From Archangium sp. (GTDB lineage Bacteria; Myxococcota; Myxococcia; Myxococcales; Myxococcaceae), in assembly GCA_030681645.1 (NCBI GenBank), contig JAUXRX010000049.1, positions 496,001-560,000 on the forward strand: a stretch of DNA of 64,000 nucleotides. Reading direction: 5' to 3'. Under the pieces are notes generated by a model. The model ran no database searches. It was not told the DNA's origin and was given only the letters and a program-made list of their open reading frames with translations. The stretch's first letter is position 1. Each line of letters begins with the position of its first letter. A program made the translations under genes and the position numbers. Below, piece after piece: positions 28,008-36,104 of this stretch.

Positions 28008-28559
28008 ATGGGAGTACGGGGGTTTCTCGCAGCGGCGTTGCTGACCGCTTCGACAGCCAGCGCGCAGGTCGACGTGAAGGCAGCCCTGCCGGTGCTGCTC
28101 AAGGTCCTGACCTACGACGTCAACTTCGACGCGCGGGGCGCGGGCCCCTTCGTGCTGCTCGTGGTGTCCGATCCCGGCCAGTCCGCCGATCGCAGCGCGC
28201 TCATCGGCAGCCTCAAGGACTCCAGCGTCACCGAGGTGAAGAAGCGCCCGCTCAAGTACATCGCCGTCGACTTCCGCGACGAAGCGCAGCTGCAGGGTGA
28301 GATCGACAAGCACAAGGCCTCGGCGCTGCTCGTGGTGCCCGGCACCCCGACCGCGACCGTGAAGGCGCTCTGGGAAGTCGCGCAGGACAACCAGCTCTAC
28401 GCGCTCGCCCTCGACGCCGAGACCGTGCAGTCCTTCTTCCCGGTCGGCGTCACCATGGTCGGCGACAAGCCGCAGATCATCATCAACGAGAAGTCGTCGA
28501 AGGCCGTGGGCGCGCGCTTCGAGACGGTGGTCCTGCGCATGGCCAGGGTCATCCAGTGA
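28008..28559 (+). CDS. YfiR-family (DUF4154-like) periplasmic protein
   Basis: 183 aa. Signal peptide MGVRGFLAAALLTASTASA with probable cleavage before QVDVK. The mature protein contains YDVNFDARGAGPFVLLVVSD and ends GVTMVGDKPQIIINEKSS then ARFETVVLRMARVI, matching the YfiR/HmsC-like family. In the known YfiBNR system YfiR represses a diguanylate cyclase; no cyclase is seen next to this gene. The ATG is at 28008. The 3' end overlaps the retron reverse transcriptase by 11 bp in convergent orientation. Confidence 0.7.
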   Translation: MGVRGFLAAALLTASTASAQVDVKAALPVLLKVLTYDVNFDARGAGPFVLLVVSDPGQSADRSALIGSLKDSSVTEVKKRPLKYIAVDFRDEAQLQGEIDKHKASALLVVPGTPTATVKALWEVAQDNQLYALALDAETVQSFFPVGVTMVGDKPQIIINEKSSKAVGARFETVVLRMARVIQ

Positions 28560-30624
28560 CCTCGTCGAGCGCGGCCTTGAGCTTCTGGCCCTTCGCGCGG
28601 TCCACCATCATCACGTACGCGATCTTCCCCTCGAGCACGCGGCGGTAGTCGGGCACCTTCTCGCGGTTCTGCGCCTCGAGCCCCGTCTTCTTCGCCTGGT
28701 GGAGGATCGCCCGCAGCCGCTTGAGCTCGTCGCGCGGAACGCCCGGCTTCACGTTCACCACGATGCCCGTCACGTCCTGCCGGCCACCCTGCCCCTGCGC
28801 CCGGCCCTTCTTCGGGTTGAGCGCGAAGCCCTCGTCTTCCACCACGTGGCGAATGCTGGCGTGCACGAAGCCGAGGTCGCCGCGGGTGAAGGTCTTCTTC
28901 GAGAAGGACAGGTCGTCGGCGTAGCGCGTGTAGACCCAGCCCTTCTTGCCCAGGCGGCCGCGAAGGCGGCGGTCCAGCTTGCGGCTGATCGCGTTGGCGA
29001 TCGCCGGGCTGGTCGGCGCGCCCTGCGGCAGGCAGCGCTCACCGACGGCCACCCACCAGTCCGCGCCGTCGAACGTCACCTTGCGGCGCGGCGCCTCGGT
29101 GCAGAGCAGGCCCAGCACGGTCGCCGCCGCGGGTGAGTAGCCCAACGACTGAAAGAGCCCGCGCACCCGGCGGAACGAGACGGTGGGGAAGAAGTCCTTC
29201 AGGTCGACGTTGAGCACCACGCCCTGCCCCACGTGCGGCGTGGCGTTGGTGACGGTGCTGCGGCCCTTCACGAAGCCGTGCGCCTCGGGCTCGAGCGGGA
29301 TCTTCGCCAGCACCTCGTCGAGCACCTTGCGCTGGGTGGTCTTGAGCAGCACGTGCGGCGCCGAGAGCAGCCGCTTGCCACCGCTGCGCTTGGGGATCTC
29401 GAAGTAGAGGTAGTGCGTCTTGCGCGTGGCCTCGGCGTGGAAGCACAGCCAGCGCAGCTGCTTGATGGTGAGCCCCAGCCCCTTCGCCACGTCGGCCGGC
29501 GTGCCCCACACCGGGAGCCCCAGCTTCTGCAGCGCCTCGACGTTCGCCCGTCGATCGGTGAGCCCACGCGAGACGCCGCGGCCCAGGAAGATGATGTCTT
29601 CCGCGCGACGCTTCGCCACCCCTTCCACGCGCGCGGCTTCCTTCGCCTCGGACGCCTTCTTGCGCTCCTCGCGCTTCTTCAGCTTCGCCGCGCGGAGCTG
29701 CTCGATCGCCGCGTCGGCCGTCTTGAACGCGGCAGCGGTGGCGAGCCGGTCGGCGTCGTGGAAGCGCAGCCAGAGATCACCCACGCGGTGGATCTCGGCG
29801 ATCTGCACCTCGGTCAGCAGCCCGCGCAGGAGGAGCCCGCGATCGATCAGCGCCGTCCGCTCGTCGCTCTGCGGGGGGATGGTGTCCACCCGGCCGATCC
29901 ACGCGGTGCGGTACGGGTTGATCTTCACCGCGCGCTTGCGCAGCTCGTCGGCGGACAGGCCGAGGATCTCCGGGTTCGCGTCGTAGCTGGTGTTGACGAC
30001 GGCGGGCGCAGGAGGTGGCGCCGCGACCCGCACCGGCGGCGGCGGTCGTTGCTGCTGTTGTTGCTGTTGCTGGCGAGCCGGGGGCGGCGGAACGATGCCG
30101 TGCCGCCAGGTGCCCGAGACCAGCGAGTACCCGAGCCCGGGGAGCAGCTCGTTGGCGATGCGCCCGACCAGCGTCACCACCGTCATGAAGTCGGGGTTGG
30201 TGGTGCGGGTGATCTCGGCGGCGATCTCCATGGTGTTGAACGGCTCGCGCTTCGCCGCCCGGGCGTGAATCGCCGCGCGCACCCGCTGCTCGGTCGAGAG
30301 GCCGCCACCGACCGCGGCCACCACGTTCGCCGGCGGCACCTGCAGCGGAGGCGAGCTCACCGGCCCGAAGGTGCCCCCGCTGTCCTGTGCGTAGCCCAGC
30401 GGCGTGAGCAGCCCGTCCTTGAACAGGCGGTGCACGGTGTCGCTGGCGAGGCGCAGATCGTCGGCGGTGCGGTGGGGATCGTTCGCCGTCACCTCATTGG
30501 CGATGTCGAGCGCGGTGAAGCGCTCCTTGCGCGCCACCCGGCCCAGCATCGCGTCGCGCACGAGGTTCTGCGCCGCGGTGCCGCCGCCGCCGAACATGCG
30601 CCTGACTTGATCCCAGAAAGACAA
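28549..30624 (-). CDS. Retron reverse transcriptase with long N-terminal extension
   Basis: 691 aa from a TTG at 30624; GGGAGGG is 6 nt upstream (a TTG at 30630 would abut it, and ATG 30598 is another candidate). The C-terminal ~320 residues are a retron RT: LNVDLKDFFPT, NATPH as the retron NAxxH motif (about residue 460), QGAPTSPAIANAISR, YADD catalytic motif (about 568-571) and VTG in the thumb (about 618-620). Residues 22-80 and 114-170 are two similar copies of a helical, probably winged-helix, module (VRDAMLGRVARKERFT, VRAAIHARAAKREPFN). A polyglutamine tract of eight follows, then a charged helix (KLKKREERKKASEAKE). It makes msDNA from the adjacent RNA and stays bound to it. The gene follows the ncRNA by 18 bp. 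Confidence 0.95.
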   Translation of the reverse strand: MSFWDQVRRMFGGGGTAAQNLVRDAMLGRVARKERFTALDIANEVTANDPHRTADDLRLASDTVHRLFKDGLLTPLGYAQDSGGTFGPVSSPPLQVPPANVVAAVGGGLSTEQRVRAAIHARAAKREPFNTMEIAAEITRTTNPDFMTVVTLVGRIANELLPGLGYSLVSGTWRHGIVPPPPARQQQQQQQQRPPPPVRVAAPPPAPAVVNTSYDANPEILGLSADELRKRAVKINPYRTAWIGRVDTIPPQSDERTALIDRGLLLRGLLTEVQIAEIHRVGDLWLRFHDADRLATAAAFKTADAAIEQLRAAKLKKREERKKASEAKEAARVEGVAKRRAEDIIFLGRGVSRGLTDRRANVEALQKLGLPVWGTPADVAKGLGLTIKQLRWLCFHAEATRKTHYLYFEIPKRSGGKRLLSAPHVLLKTTQRKVLDEVLAKIPLEPEAHGFVKGRSTVTNATPHVGQGVVLNVDLKDFFPTVSFRRVRGLFQSLGYSPAAATVLGLLCTEAPRRKVTFDGADWWVAVGERCLPQGAPTSPAIANAISRKLDRRLRGRLGKKGWVYTRYADDLSFSKKTFTRGDLGFVHASIRHVVEDEGFALNPKKGRAQGQGGRQDVTGIVVNVKPGVPRDELKRLRAILHQAKKTGLEAQNREKVPDYRRVLEGKIAYVMMVDRAKGQKLKAALDEVTG

Positions 30625-30641
30625 CGGCAACCCTCCCAGCG

Positions 30642-30888
30642 CTTCACGAACTCAGGGAGGACCCGACCACCGACTTCTACCTCTGGACCACGTCCGATAA
30701 CCAAGGGGCCGGCGTCCACCACGGGATGAAAACCACGTTGCTTTGGTCGTCGCGAAGCGACTCCCGTGGTGGACGCCGGCCCCAAAAAGAACATCGGGCG
30801 TGGGGTCGAATGGATGAGACGGCGCCACCCTGGCGGAACACCAGGGCATGACGGGCTCGGTGGTCAGGTCCTCCCTGCGATCGTGAAG
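30642..30888 (-). ncRNA. Retron msr-msd non-coding RNA
   Basis: Transcribed on the minus strand with its 5' end near 30888. The a1 region (30857-30877) pairs with a2 (30653-30673) over all 21 positions with one U-G pair. Beyond a 3x3 internal loop the pairing resumes for 8 bp (30881-30888 with 30642-30649). Just after a1 is the AGC, with the probable 2'-branching G at 30856. An msr hairpin, CCCTGG with CCAGGG, lies at 30828-30846. The msd is dominated by a 22-bp perfect stem (30705-30726 with 30762-30783) and a 35-nt loop carrying its own 5-bp hairpin (GTCGC-GAA-GCGAC, 30749-30761). It starts 10 bp after the SWIM gene. Confidence 0.93.
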
Positions 30889-30898
30889 TGAAAAGACA

Positions 30899-32602
30899 TC
30901 AGTGCAACAGCTCCTTCTTGGCAGAGTCAGGCGACAGAATCTCTGCGTTCTCGAACAGCTTCAAGGCGATGAGGTGGCGGCACGGCCCCTTCTTGAGCCG
31001 GAAGTGGCGGAAGTAATCGCAGCCGCAGGTGGCCTTGGAATAGCCGCCGTCAGAGTCGAACAGCGCCTCGCAGCGGGTGCCCACCCGGGAACCCTCGGTG
31101 CGCACCTGGGCGATGAGCAGCTGGCGCAGGTTGGGCAACACCTCGCGCCGATCGAGCGACACCCCGCCCCGCCGGTACGCGTCGATGCCGAAGGTGAGTT
31201 CGGGCGACGGCGGCCCCAGCACGCTCTCCGAGAGCGCGACCGGCATCACCTCGCGGAAGCGGTACTGCTTGGTGGCGAAGTCGAAGATCACCTGGCCCTG
31301 CTGCGCGAGGTGGTGCAGCGAGCCGATCAGCGACGGCCGCGCTATCTCCACCAGGCGCGAGAGTTCGTCGAAGCCCGCCACGTGCTGCTTCTTCAAGTGC
31401 TCGAGGATCCGCGCGCTCGCCCGCAGGTCGGCCACGAAGGCGCCCGAGAGCAGCTCGAGGTTGCTGCCCGAGGTCCAGTCGTTGGTGGTCCAGCCCGAGA
31501 GCCCGAGCACGAAGCGCATGTCGCCCAGGTGCGCGGTCCAGATCGACGGCAGGCCTGAGCCGAGCAGCTGCACGGTGACGCGCTCGGCGATGGGCAGCAG
31601 GCGCGCCAGCACGCCCAGGCGGCGGCGGCCCCAGACCTTGATCGTCTCGGGCTTCTCGCCCACGAACGCCTTGCCGTGGCTCTCGACCTTCACGCCCCAC
31701 GGCTGCAGCACCATCACCGGCGCTTTGCCGGGGGTGAGCTGGAACTCGATCGACCGCGGGCCCACCTTCTCGCGGTGGCGCTTGAGGTGGGCGAGCACGG
31801 AATAGACGGCGTCGATGCTCAGCTCGACCTCGCGCGACGGCAGCGCCATCGCGGCGGAGAGCTGGCCGAAGCCCTTGAGCCAGCTGGGCGGGAGATCGAT
31901 CTTCTCTTCGCGGTACCCGCCCGCGCTCTCGACCTTCACCTCGAAGCCGGTGGGGTCCACCAGCAGGCGCGTCTCGCGGTAGGTGCGCAGCGTCTGGAAG
32001 TGCTCGTAGAGCGCGATGGAGTAGTCGACGTTGGTGGTGCCCAGCCCCGAGCTCGCGCTGCCCTCGAACGCGTCGCGATCGACGAAGAGGCAGCCATACG
32101 ACGACTCGTCCTTGGCGAAGCACTCGAAGAAAACGGTGTCGGGCGCGACGGTGACCACCGGGTCGCAGGGCACCAGCGCGCGGAACATCTCGGGGTCGGA
32201 CCTGGCCAGCTCGTTGGCCCACTGGCGCCGCGCGTTCCAGTAGAGCGAGTGCATCTTGCGGAAGTCGTGTTCGAGGTTCGGCGGCGGCGCTTCCCCCTTG
32301 ATCCGCTCGATCTCCTTGCGCTTCTCGTGGTCGACGATCGAGGCGCGGAGTTCGTTCTCCTGCTTCGTCTGCTCGGCCTTCCACGCGTCGTAGAGCGACT
32401 TGTCGCGCCTCTTGAAGCGGAGGTCGCCGACCACCACGTCGTGCAGCGCGCTCATCGCCTCGCGGAAGCGCAGCGGGTTCTTCATGCGCTGGTCGAAGAA
32501 GACCTTGGGGCGCGCGAGGTTCGGCTGAAACGAGAGCGCCGACGAGCCCGAGGCCGACTCGATCAGGCCCGAGGAGCCGAGGTATTTCAGATCGAGATTC
32601 AA
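30899..32602 (-). CDS. Winged-helix SWIM-domain protein, probable retron accessory protein
   Basis: 567 aa, TTG start; GGGAGAGGG and GGTGGAG lie just upstream and are partly formed by a palindromic repeat. The C-terminus is a SWIM zinc-binding domain with C526, C528, C541 and H543 (CxC-x12-CxH). Residues about 405-460 are a winged helix (ILEHLKKQHVAGFDELSRL then GQVIFDFATKQYRF). The N-terminal 400 residues are unassigned, beta-rich. The SWIM plus winged-helix combination, the same orientation and the 10-bp gap to the retron RNA identify it as the likely WHSWIM partner of an ARM/WHSWIM/RT retron. Its biochemical action is not known. Confidence 0.85.
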   Translation of the reverse strand: MNLDLKYLGSSGLIESASGSSALSFQPNLARPKVFFDQRMKNPLRFREAMSALHDVVVGDLRFKRRDKSLYDAWKAEQTKQENELRASIVDHEKRKEIERIKGEAPPPNLEHDFRKMHSLYWNARRQWANELARSDPEMFRALVPCDPVVTVAPDTVFFECFAKDESSYGCLFVDRDAFEGSASSGLGTTNVDYSIALYEHFQTLRTYRETRLLVDPTGFEVKVESAGGYREEKIDLPPSWLKGFGQLSAAMALPSREVELSIDAVYSVLAHLKRHREKVGPRSIEFQLTPGKAPVMVLQPWGVKVESHGKAFVGEKPETIKVWGRRRLGVLARLLPIAERVTVQLLGSGLPSIWTAHLGDMRFVLGLSGWTTNDWTSGSNLELLSGAFVADLRASARILEHLKKQHVAGFDELSRLVEIARPSLIGSLHHLAQQGQVIFDFATKQYRFREVMPVALSESVLGPPSPELTFGIDAYRRGGVSLDRREVLPNLRQLLIAQVRTEGSRVGTRCEALFDSDGGYSKATCGCDYFRHFRLKKGPCRHLIALKLFENAEILSPDSAKKELLH

Positions 32603-32606
32603 GCTC

Positions 32607-32677
32607 CACCCTCTCCCTGCGAAGCGGGGAGACGGCGAACTCGCGCCTCGAGGGGAAGGTGGCCGGGGTGAGGGGAC
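32607..32677. repeat. REP-like element, family A
   Basis: CCACCCTCTCCCTGCGAAGCGGGGAG at the left, and GGCCGGGGTGAGGGGA at the right, with a CGAACTCGCGCCTCGAGGG spacer. It lies between the HEAT and SWIM genes; on the minus strand its GGGAGAGGG is next to the SWIM start and may act as a ribosome-binding site. Confidence 0.75.
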
Positions 32678-32681
32678 CAGC

Positions 32682-34538
32682 TCATTCCGTCACCTCGTCA
32701 CCAACGAACCTGAGCTCAGGCAGCTCACGAGAGAGCAGCTCCTTGAGCGTCGAGTCACGAGTCGCCGCCCGCACCACCTGGGCCAGCGCCGCTCTCCGCT
32801 CCGCATGCCGCACGCTGCGCAGCGTGTACCCCAGCAGCTTCACCAGCCCCTGCGCCTCCTCGGGCTTCTGCACCATGCGATCCGCCACCTGCCGCGCCGC
32901 GTGCCGCTTCGCCCGGCTGCCGCGGTGCACGGACAACAACGTCGTCGCCCACACCCGCTGCAGGGTGTCGGGAGAGAACTTCGCCTCGCGCGCCTCGAAG
33001 TCGACCAGGAACCGATCGCGCACGTCGGCGTACGGCGTCTCGCTCATCGCCAGCCACAGCTCGACGGCCTCGCCGAAGCGGGAATCGCGCTGCATCAGCT
33101 CCATCGCGGTCTTGCGCACGTCGACGTGCCGCGCATCGAGCAGCTCTCGCACCAGCAGCGGCCGCGCCGCGTCTTCGAGAATGAGCTGCTGCGCCACCCA
33201 CTCCACGCCCTCCTGGCGCACGTGCGGCGCCTCGGCGTTGCGCAGCTTGAGCAGCGTCTCCAGCTCCTTCGCGGTGCGCACCGGCCGGGCCTTCGCCCAG
33301 GACAGCCCCAGCTCGGCCACCGGAGCGGCCCGCGCGCAGGCCAGCTGCACGCACTGCTCGAGCGACAGCCGCGTGGGCGCGACGTGCACCTTCACCGCCG
33401 CGCACACCTGCGTCAGCACCTCGGGGTTGGTGATCGACAACAGCTCGAGCCAGTCCGAGATGGGCAGCGCCTCGAGGCCCTTCGCCGTGCTCAGCACCTT
33501 CGCCCCGAGCCGCTGCACCTCTTCGTGCGGGCTCTTGAGCAACGGAATGAGCCGGGCCGCGGGCAACCCGTCGAGCTGCACCGCGTGGTGCGTCTCCAGC
33601 GCCCACACCGCGAAGCGCCGCACCGGCCTGGCCTGCGCCGTGAGCGCGAGGGTGAGCAGCACCTCGAGGCAGTCCTTCCACGCGTCGGGCGCGAAGGGCG
33701 TGAACTGGAGATCCTTGAGCGCCTTGCCCGCGGCCACCTTGATGCCCAGGGGCGCGCGGTCGAGCACGTCGGTGCCGGCGTAGAGCGCGTGCACCAGGAA
33801 CCACGCGTCGAGCAGCGCCTCGGTGCTGGCGAGGTGATCGTCGCGGAAGCGCGCGAGCACGGGGAGCACTGCCTGCCGGTAATCGAACGCCGACTGCTTC
33901 GAGAGCTTGCGGAAGAAGCGCCACGTGCGCCGCTGCAGGTAGCGGCGGGTGGAGAAGGTGAAGCGCAGCGGGTCGGCCCGCTCTTCGCCGCCTCCGTGGT
34001 TGGTGGTTTCCCAGCGGTTGGTGCTCGGGTTGCGGCCCCAGCGGCGGTGCGGGCCGACCAGCGGAATGTACGGGCGGCGCATGCGCGTGGTCACGCCGCT
34101 GAGCGGGTTCGTGTAGGTGCGCCGGGCGCCCTTCCACCGGGGGAGCCGCGGCACCAGGTCTGCCGGCTCGCGCAGCACCTGCTCGGTCACGCCGCGCCGC
34201 GCCTGCCAGTCCCACCGGCTCTGGGTGACCAGGCGGCGGCGCACCAGGCGATCGAAGGCCACCGCGAAGTGACCCATCAACTCGACGTCGTTCGCCTTCT
34301 CGGCGGCCTTGAAGAGCGTCTTGACGAAGACGCGGTGCCCGGGGCGATCGCAGCCGTCGTCGATGTACCCGATCAGCACCTGGCGGGCGAAGGGGCGGCT
34401 CTCCGTGAAGAGCCGCTGGGCGAGGCTGGCCAGCTTCTTCTGGGTGCGCGCCCCGAGCAGCTCGGCCAACGCGCGCACGTCGCCCGCGTCGAGCAATTCG
34501 TCGAGCAGCAGGCTGGAGCTGGCGGTTCCTCCCGACAT
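32682..34538 (-). CDS. HEAT/ARM-repeat protein, probable retron accessory protein
   Basis: 618 aa. The region from about residue 220 to the end is a series of helical repeats with the periodic hydrophobic pattern of HEAT/ARM solenoids, e.g. LLTLALTAQARPVRRFAVWA, LIPLLKSPHEEVQRLGAKVL and VRELLDARHVDVRKTAMELM. Residues about 140-185 are an insert rich in Arg, Pro and Asn (RTYTNPLSGVTTRMRRPYIP). No catalytic motif is evident. It is the first gene of a same-strand HEAT, SWIM, retron RNA, RT set and divergent from nuoA with 64 bp between starts. It may sense or hold the msDNA-RT complex, but this is inference from context. Confidence 0.8.
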   Translation of the reverse strand: MSGGTASSSLLLDELLDAGDVRALAELLGARTQKKLASLAQRLFTESRPFARQVLIGYIDDGCDRPGHRVFVKTLFKAAEKANDVELMGHFAVAFDRLVRRRLVTQSRWDWQARRGVTEQVLREPADLVPRLPRWKGARRTYTNPLSGVTTRMRRPYIPLVGPHRRWGRNPSTNRWETTNHGGGEERADPLRFTFSTRRYLQRRTWRFFRKLSKQSAFDYRQAVLPVLARFRDDHLASTEALLDAWFLVHALYAGTDVLDRAPLGIKVAAGKALKDLQFTPFAPDAWKDCLEVLLTLALTAQARPVRRFAVWALETHHAVQLDGLPAARLIPLLKSPHEEVQRLGAKVLSTAKGLEALPISDWLELLSITNPEVLTQVCAAVKVHVAPTRLSLEQCVQLACARAAPVAELGLSWAKARPVRTAKELETLLKLRNAEAPHVRQEGVEWVAQQLILEDAARPLLVRELLDARHVDVRKTAMELMQRDSRFGEAVELWLAMSETPYADVRDRFLVDFEAREAKFSPDTLQRVWATTLLSVHRGSRAKRHAARQVADRMVQKPEEAQGLVKLLGYTLRSVRHAERRAALAQVVRAATRDSTLKELLSRELPELRFVGDEVTE

Positions 34539-34564
34539 CCCGGGCGCACCCTAGGAGAAACGCT

Positions 34565-34592
34565 TTGACCGTGAAACCCCGGATCCTTATGG
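34565..34592 (+). promoter_or_regulatory. Possible sigma-70-type promoter of nuoAB
   Basis: TTGACC at 34565-34570 and TTATGG at 34587-34592, 16 bp apart, end 10 bp before the nuoA ATG. The -10 is weak and the leader would be very short. The opposite strand of the same 64 bp must also hold the HEAT-gene promoter. Confidence 0.35.
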
Positions 34593-34602
34593 TGCCTCCG
34601 CG

Positions 34603-34971
34603 ATGGAAAACCCCCTCACTCCGTACCTGCCGGTCGCCGTCATCCTGCTGTTGGCCGGCGGCATGGCTGCCATCATCCCCCTCCTCGCCGGTGCGCTCGG
34701 CCCGCGCAGCACCACCCTGGTGAAGTCCGAGGCCTTCGAAGGCGGCAACGCGCCCATGGGCTCGGCGCGGCAGCGCTTCGCGGTGAAGTTCTACGTGGTC
34801 GCCCTGCTCTTCATTGTGTTCGACGTCGAAGCCGTGTTCCTGTACCCGTGGGCCGTTAACTTCAAGGCGCTGGGCTGGTTTGGGTACGCCACCATGGCGG
34901 TCTTTGCATCAACGCTCGTCGCTGCGCTCGCCTACGTCTGGAAAAAGGGCGCGCTGGACTGGGAGAGCTGA
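34603..34971 (+). CDS. nuoA: NADH-quinone oxidoreductase subunit A
   Basis: 122 aa, the standard NuoA/NdhC size. Three transmembrane helices and the conserved Ala/Asp-containing segment [23 protein letters not shown], preceded by [10 protein letters not shown], identify it. Inner-membrane subunit of complex I next to the quinone chamber. It is followed 1 bp after its stop by nuoB. Confidence 0.96.
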   Translation: MENPLTPYLPVAVILLLAGGMAAIIPLLAGALGPRSTTLVKSEAFEGGNAPMGSARQRFAVKFYVVALLFIVFDVEAVFLYPWAVNFKALGWFGYATMAVFASTLVAALAYVWKKGALDWES

Positions 34972-34972
34972 C

Positions 34973-35527
34973 GTGTCCGACGACATCGCGCCGATCATCA
35001 CCACGCGGAAAGATGAGGCCACCGGCTTCATCCAGAACATGATCTCGAAGGGCCTGGGCTGGGCGCGGAAGTACTCGCTCTTCACCTACCCCTACGCCAC
35101 CGCCTGCTGCGGCATGGAATACATGTCGGTCGCCGCCGGCCGCTACGACATCTCGCGCTTCGGCGCCGAGTTCCCCCGCTTCTCACCGCGCCAGGCCGAC
35201 CTGTTGTTGGTGGTGGGGACGATCAACCTGAAGCAGGCGCCTATCCTCAAGCGCGTCTACGAGCAGATGACCGAGCCCAAGTGGGTGATCAGCTTCGGCG
35301 TGTGCGCGTCGTCGGGCGGCTTCTACGACAACTACGCGGTGCTCCAGGGCATCGACCGCATCATCCCGGTCGACGTGTACATCCCCGGCTGCCCGCCCCG
35401 CCCCGAGCAGATCCTCGACGGGCTCATGATGCTCCAGGAGAAGATCCAGGGGCAGCGCCACTACATCGGCAACAAGCAGCCGATCACCGAGCGCCCCGGC
35501 TACCGCGACATCGCGAACAGCAAGTAG
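34973..35527 (+). CDS. nuoB: NADH-quinone oxidoreductase subunit B
   Basis: 184 aa, GTG start 1 bp after the nuoA stop. It carries the N2 cluster cysteines: [21 protein letters not shown] and [11 protein letters not shown]2 is the last iron-sulfur cluster before quinone. The nuo operon normally continues with nuoC and nuoD, but here the strand changes and a thioesterase follows, so the rest of complex I must be encoded elsewhere. Confidence 0.97.
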   Translation: MSDDIAPIITTRKDEATGFIQNMISKGLGWARKYSLFTYPYATACCGMEYMSVAAGRYDISRFGAEFPRFSPRQADLLLVVGTINLKQAPILKRVYEQMTEPKWVISFGVCASSGGFYDNYAVLQGIDRIIPVDVYIPGCPPRPEQILDGLMMLQEKIQGQRHYIGNKQPITERPGYRDIANSK

Positions 35528-35531
35528 CTGT

Positions 35532-35575
35532 TCCCTCTCCCTGCGAAACGGAGAGAGGGCCAGGGTGAGGGGCCA
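35532..35575. repeat. REP-like element, family A
   Basis: CCCTCTCCCTGCGAAACGGAGAGAGGG followed by CCAGGGTGAGGGG. The left part forms a hairpin. It fills the gap between convergent nuoB and the thioesterase gene and probably terminates both. Confidence 0.75.
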
Positions 35576-35584
35576 CAGCTCCTT

Positions 35585-36052
35585 TCACCAGCGGTGGTAC
35601 GCGGGGTGTCCCGGCTCGACCGCCACGAAGGTCCCCCTGCACGTGCCGCGCACCTTGCCCGCGGCCTCGAGCACACCCTCCACCACGCACCGATCATTCG
35701 TCGCCTCGACCACCTTCGCGGTGAGCGAGACGGGCCCGTCCGTGGGACAGGGCCGCTTGAGCACGATCGCGTAGTCCGCCGTCACGGTGCACGGAGGCGT
35801 GGCCACGCCGCGCGTCTTCATCAGGTGGTGCGCCGCGGCCCAGTTGCAGTGACAGTCGAGCAGCGAGCCGATGATCCCGCCGTTGAGCACGCCCGGGAAC
35901 GCCTCGTGGTGCGGCTCGGGTGTCCACGTGGCCACCACCACCTGGTCGCCCTGCACGAAGCTGCGAATGCGCAGGCCCTTCTCGTTGCTCGGCCCGCAGC
36001 CGAAGCAGGCGTTGTGAGGCGCGTACGTTTCCTGAAGGCTCTTGTCGATCAT
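35585..36052 (-). CDS. PaaI-type hotdog thioesterase
   Basis: 155 aa. The start NACFGCGPSNEKGLRI and the segment PGVLNGGIIGSLLDCHCNWAA are typical of PaaI/YdiI-type hotdog acyl-CoA thioesterases: HN-CFGCG at the N-terminus and the Gly-Gly-Asp catalytic helix. The C-terminal strands include LKRPCPTDGPVSLTAKV. Cytoplasmic; the acyl-CoA substrate is unknown. A family A repeat lies on each side, one before the start and one after the stop. Confidence 0.85.
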   Translation of the reverse strand: MIDKSLQETYAPHNACFGCGPSNEKGLRIRSFVQGDQVVVATWTPEPHHEAFPGVLNGGIIGSLLDCHCNWAAAHHLMKTRGVATPPCTVTADYAIVLKRPCPTDGPVSLTAKVVEATNDRCVVEGVLEAAGKVRGTCRGTFVAVEPGHPAYHRW

Positions 36053-36058
36053 TGTCGG

Positions 36059-36102
36059 CCCCTTACCCCAACCCTCTCCCCGCTTCGCAGGGAGAGGGAG
36101 AC
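36059..36102. repeat. REP-like element, family A
   Basis: CCCCTTACCCCAACCCTCTC then CCCGCTTCGCAGGGAGAGGG, the same element as at 8702 and 35532, between the thioesterase and lytic transglycosylase genes (both minus strand). Confidence 0.75.
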
Positions 36103-36104
36103 TG

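Noticed and set aside
28549-30630. Group II intron or CRISPR-associated RT instead of a retron
   Set aside because: No intron domain V/VI fold or maturase domain and no Cas genes; NAxxH, VTG and the adjacent a1/a2 RNA are retron marks.
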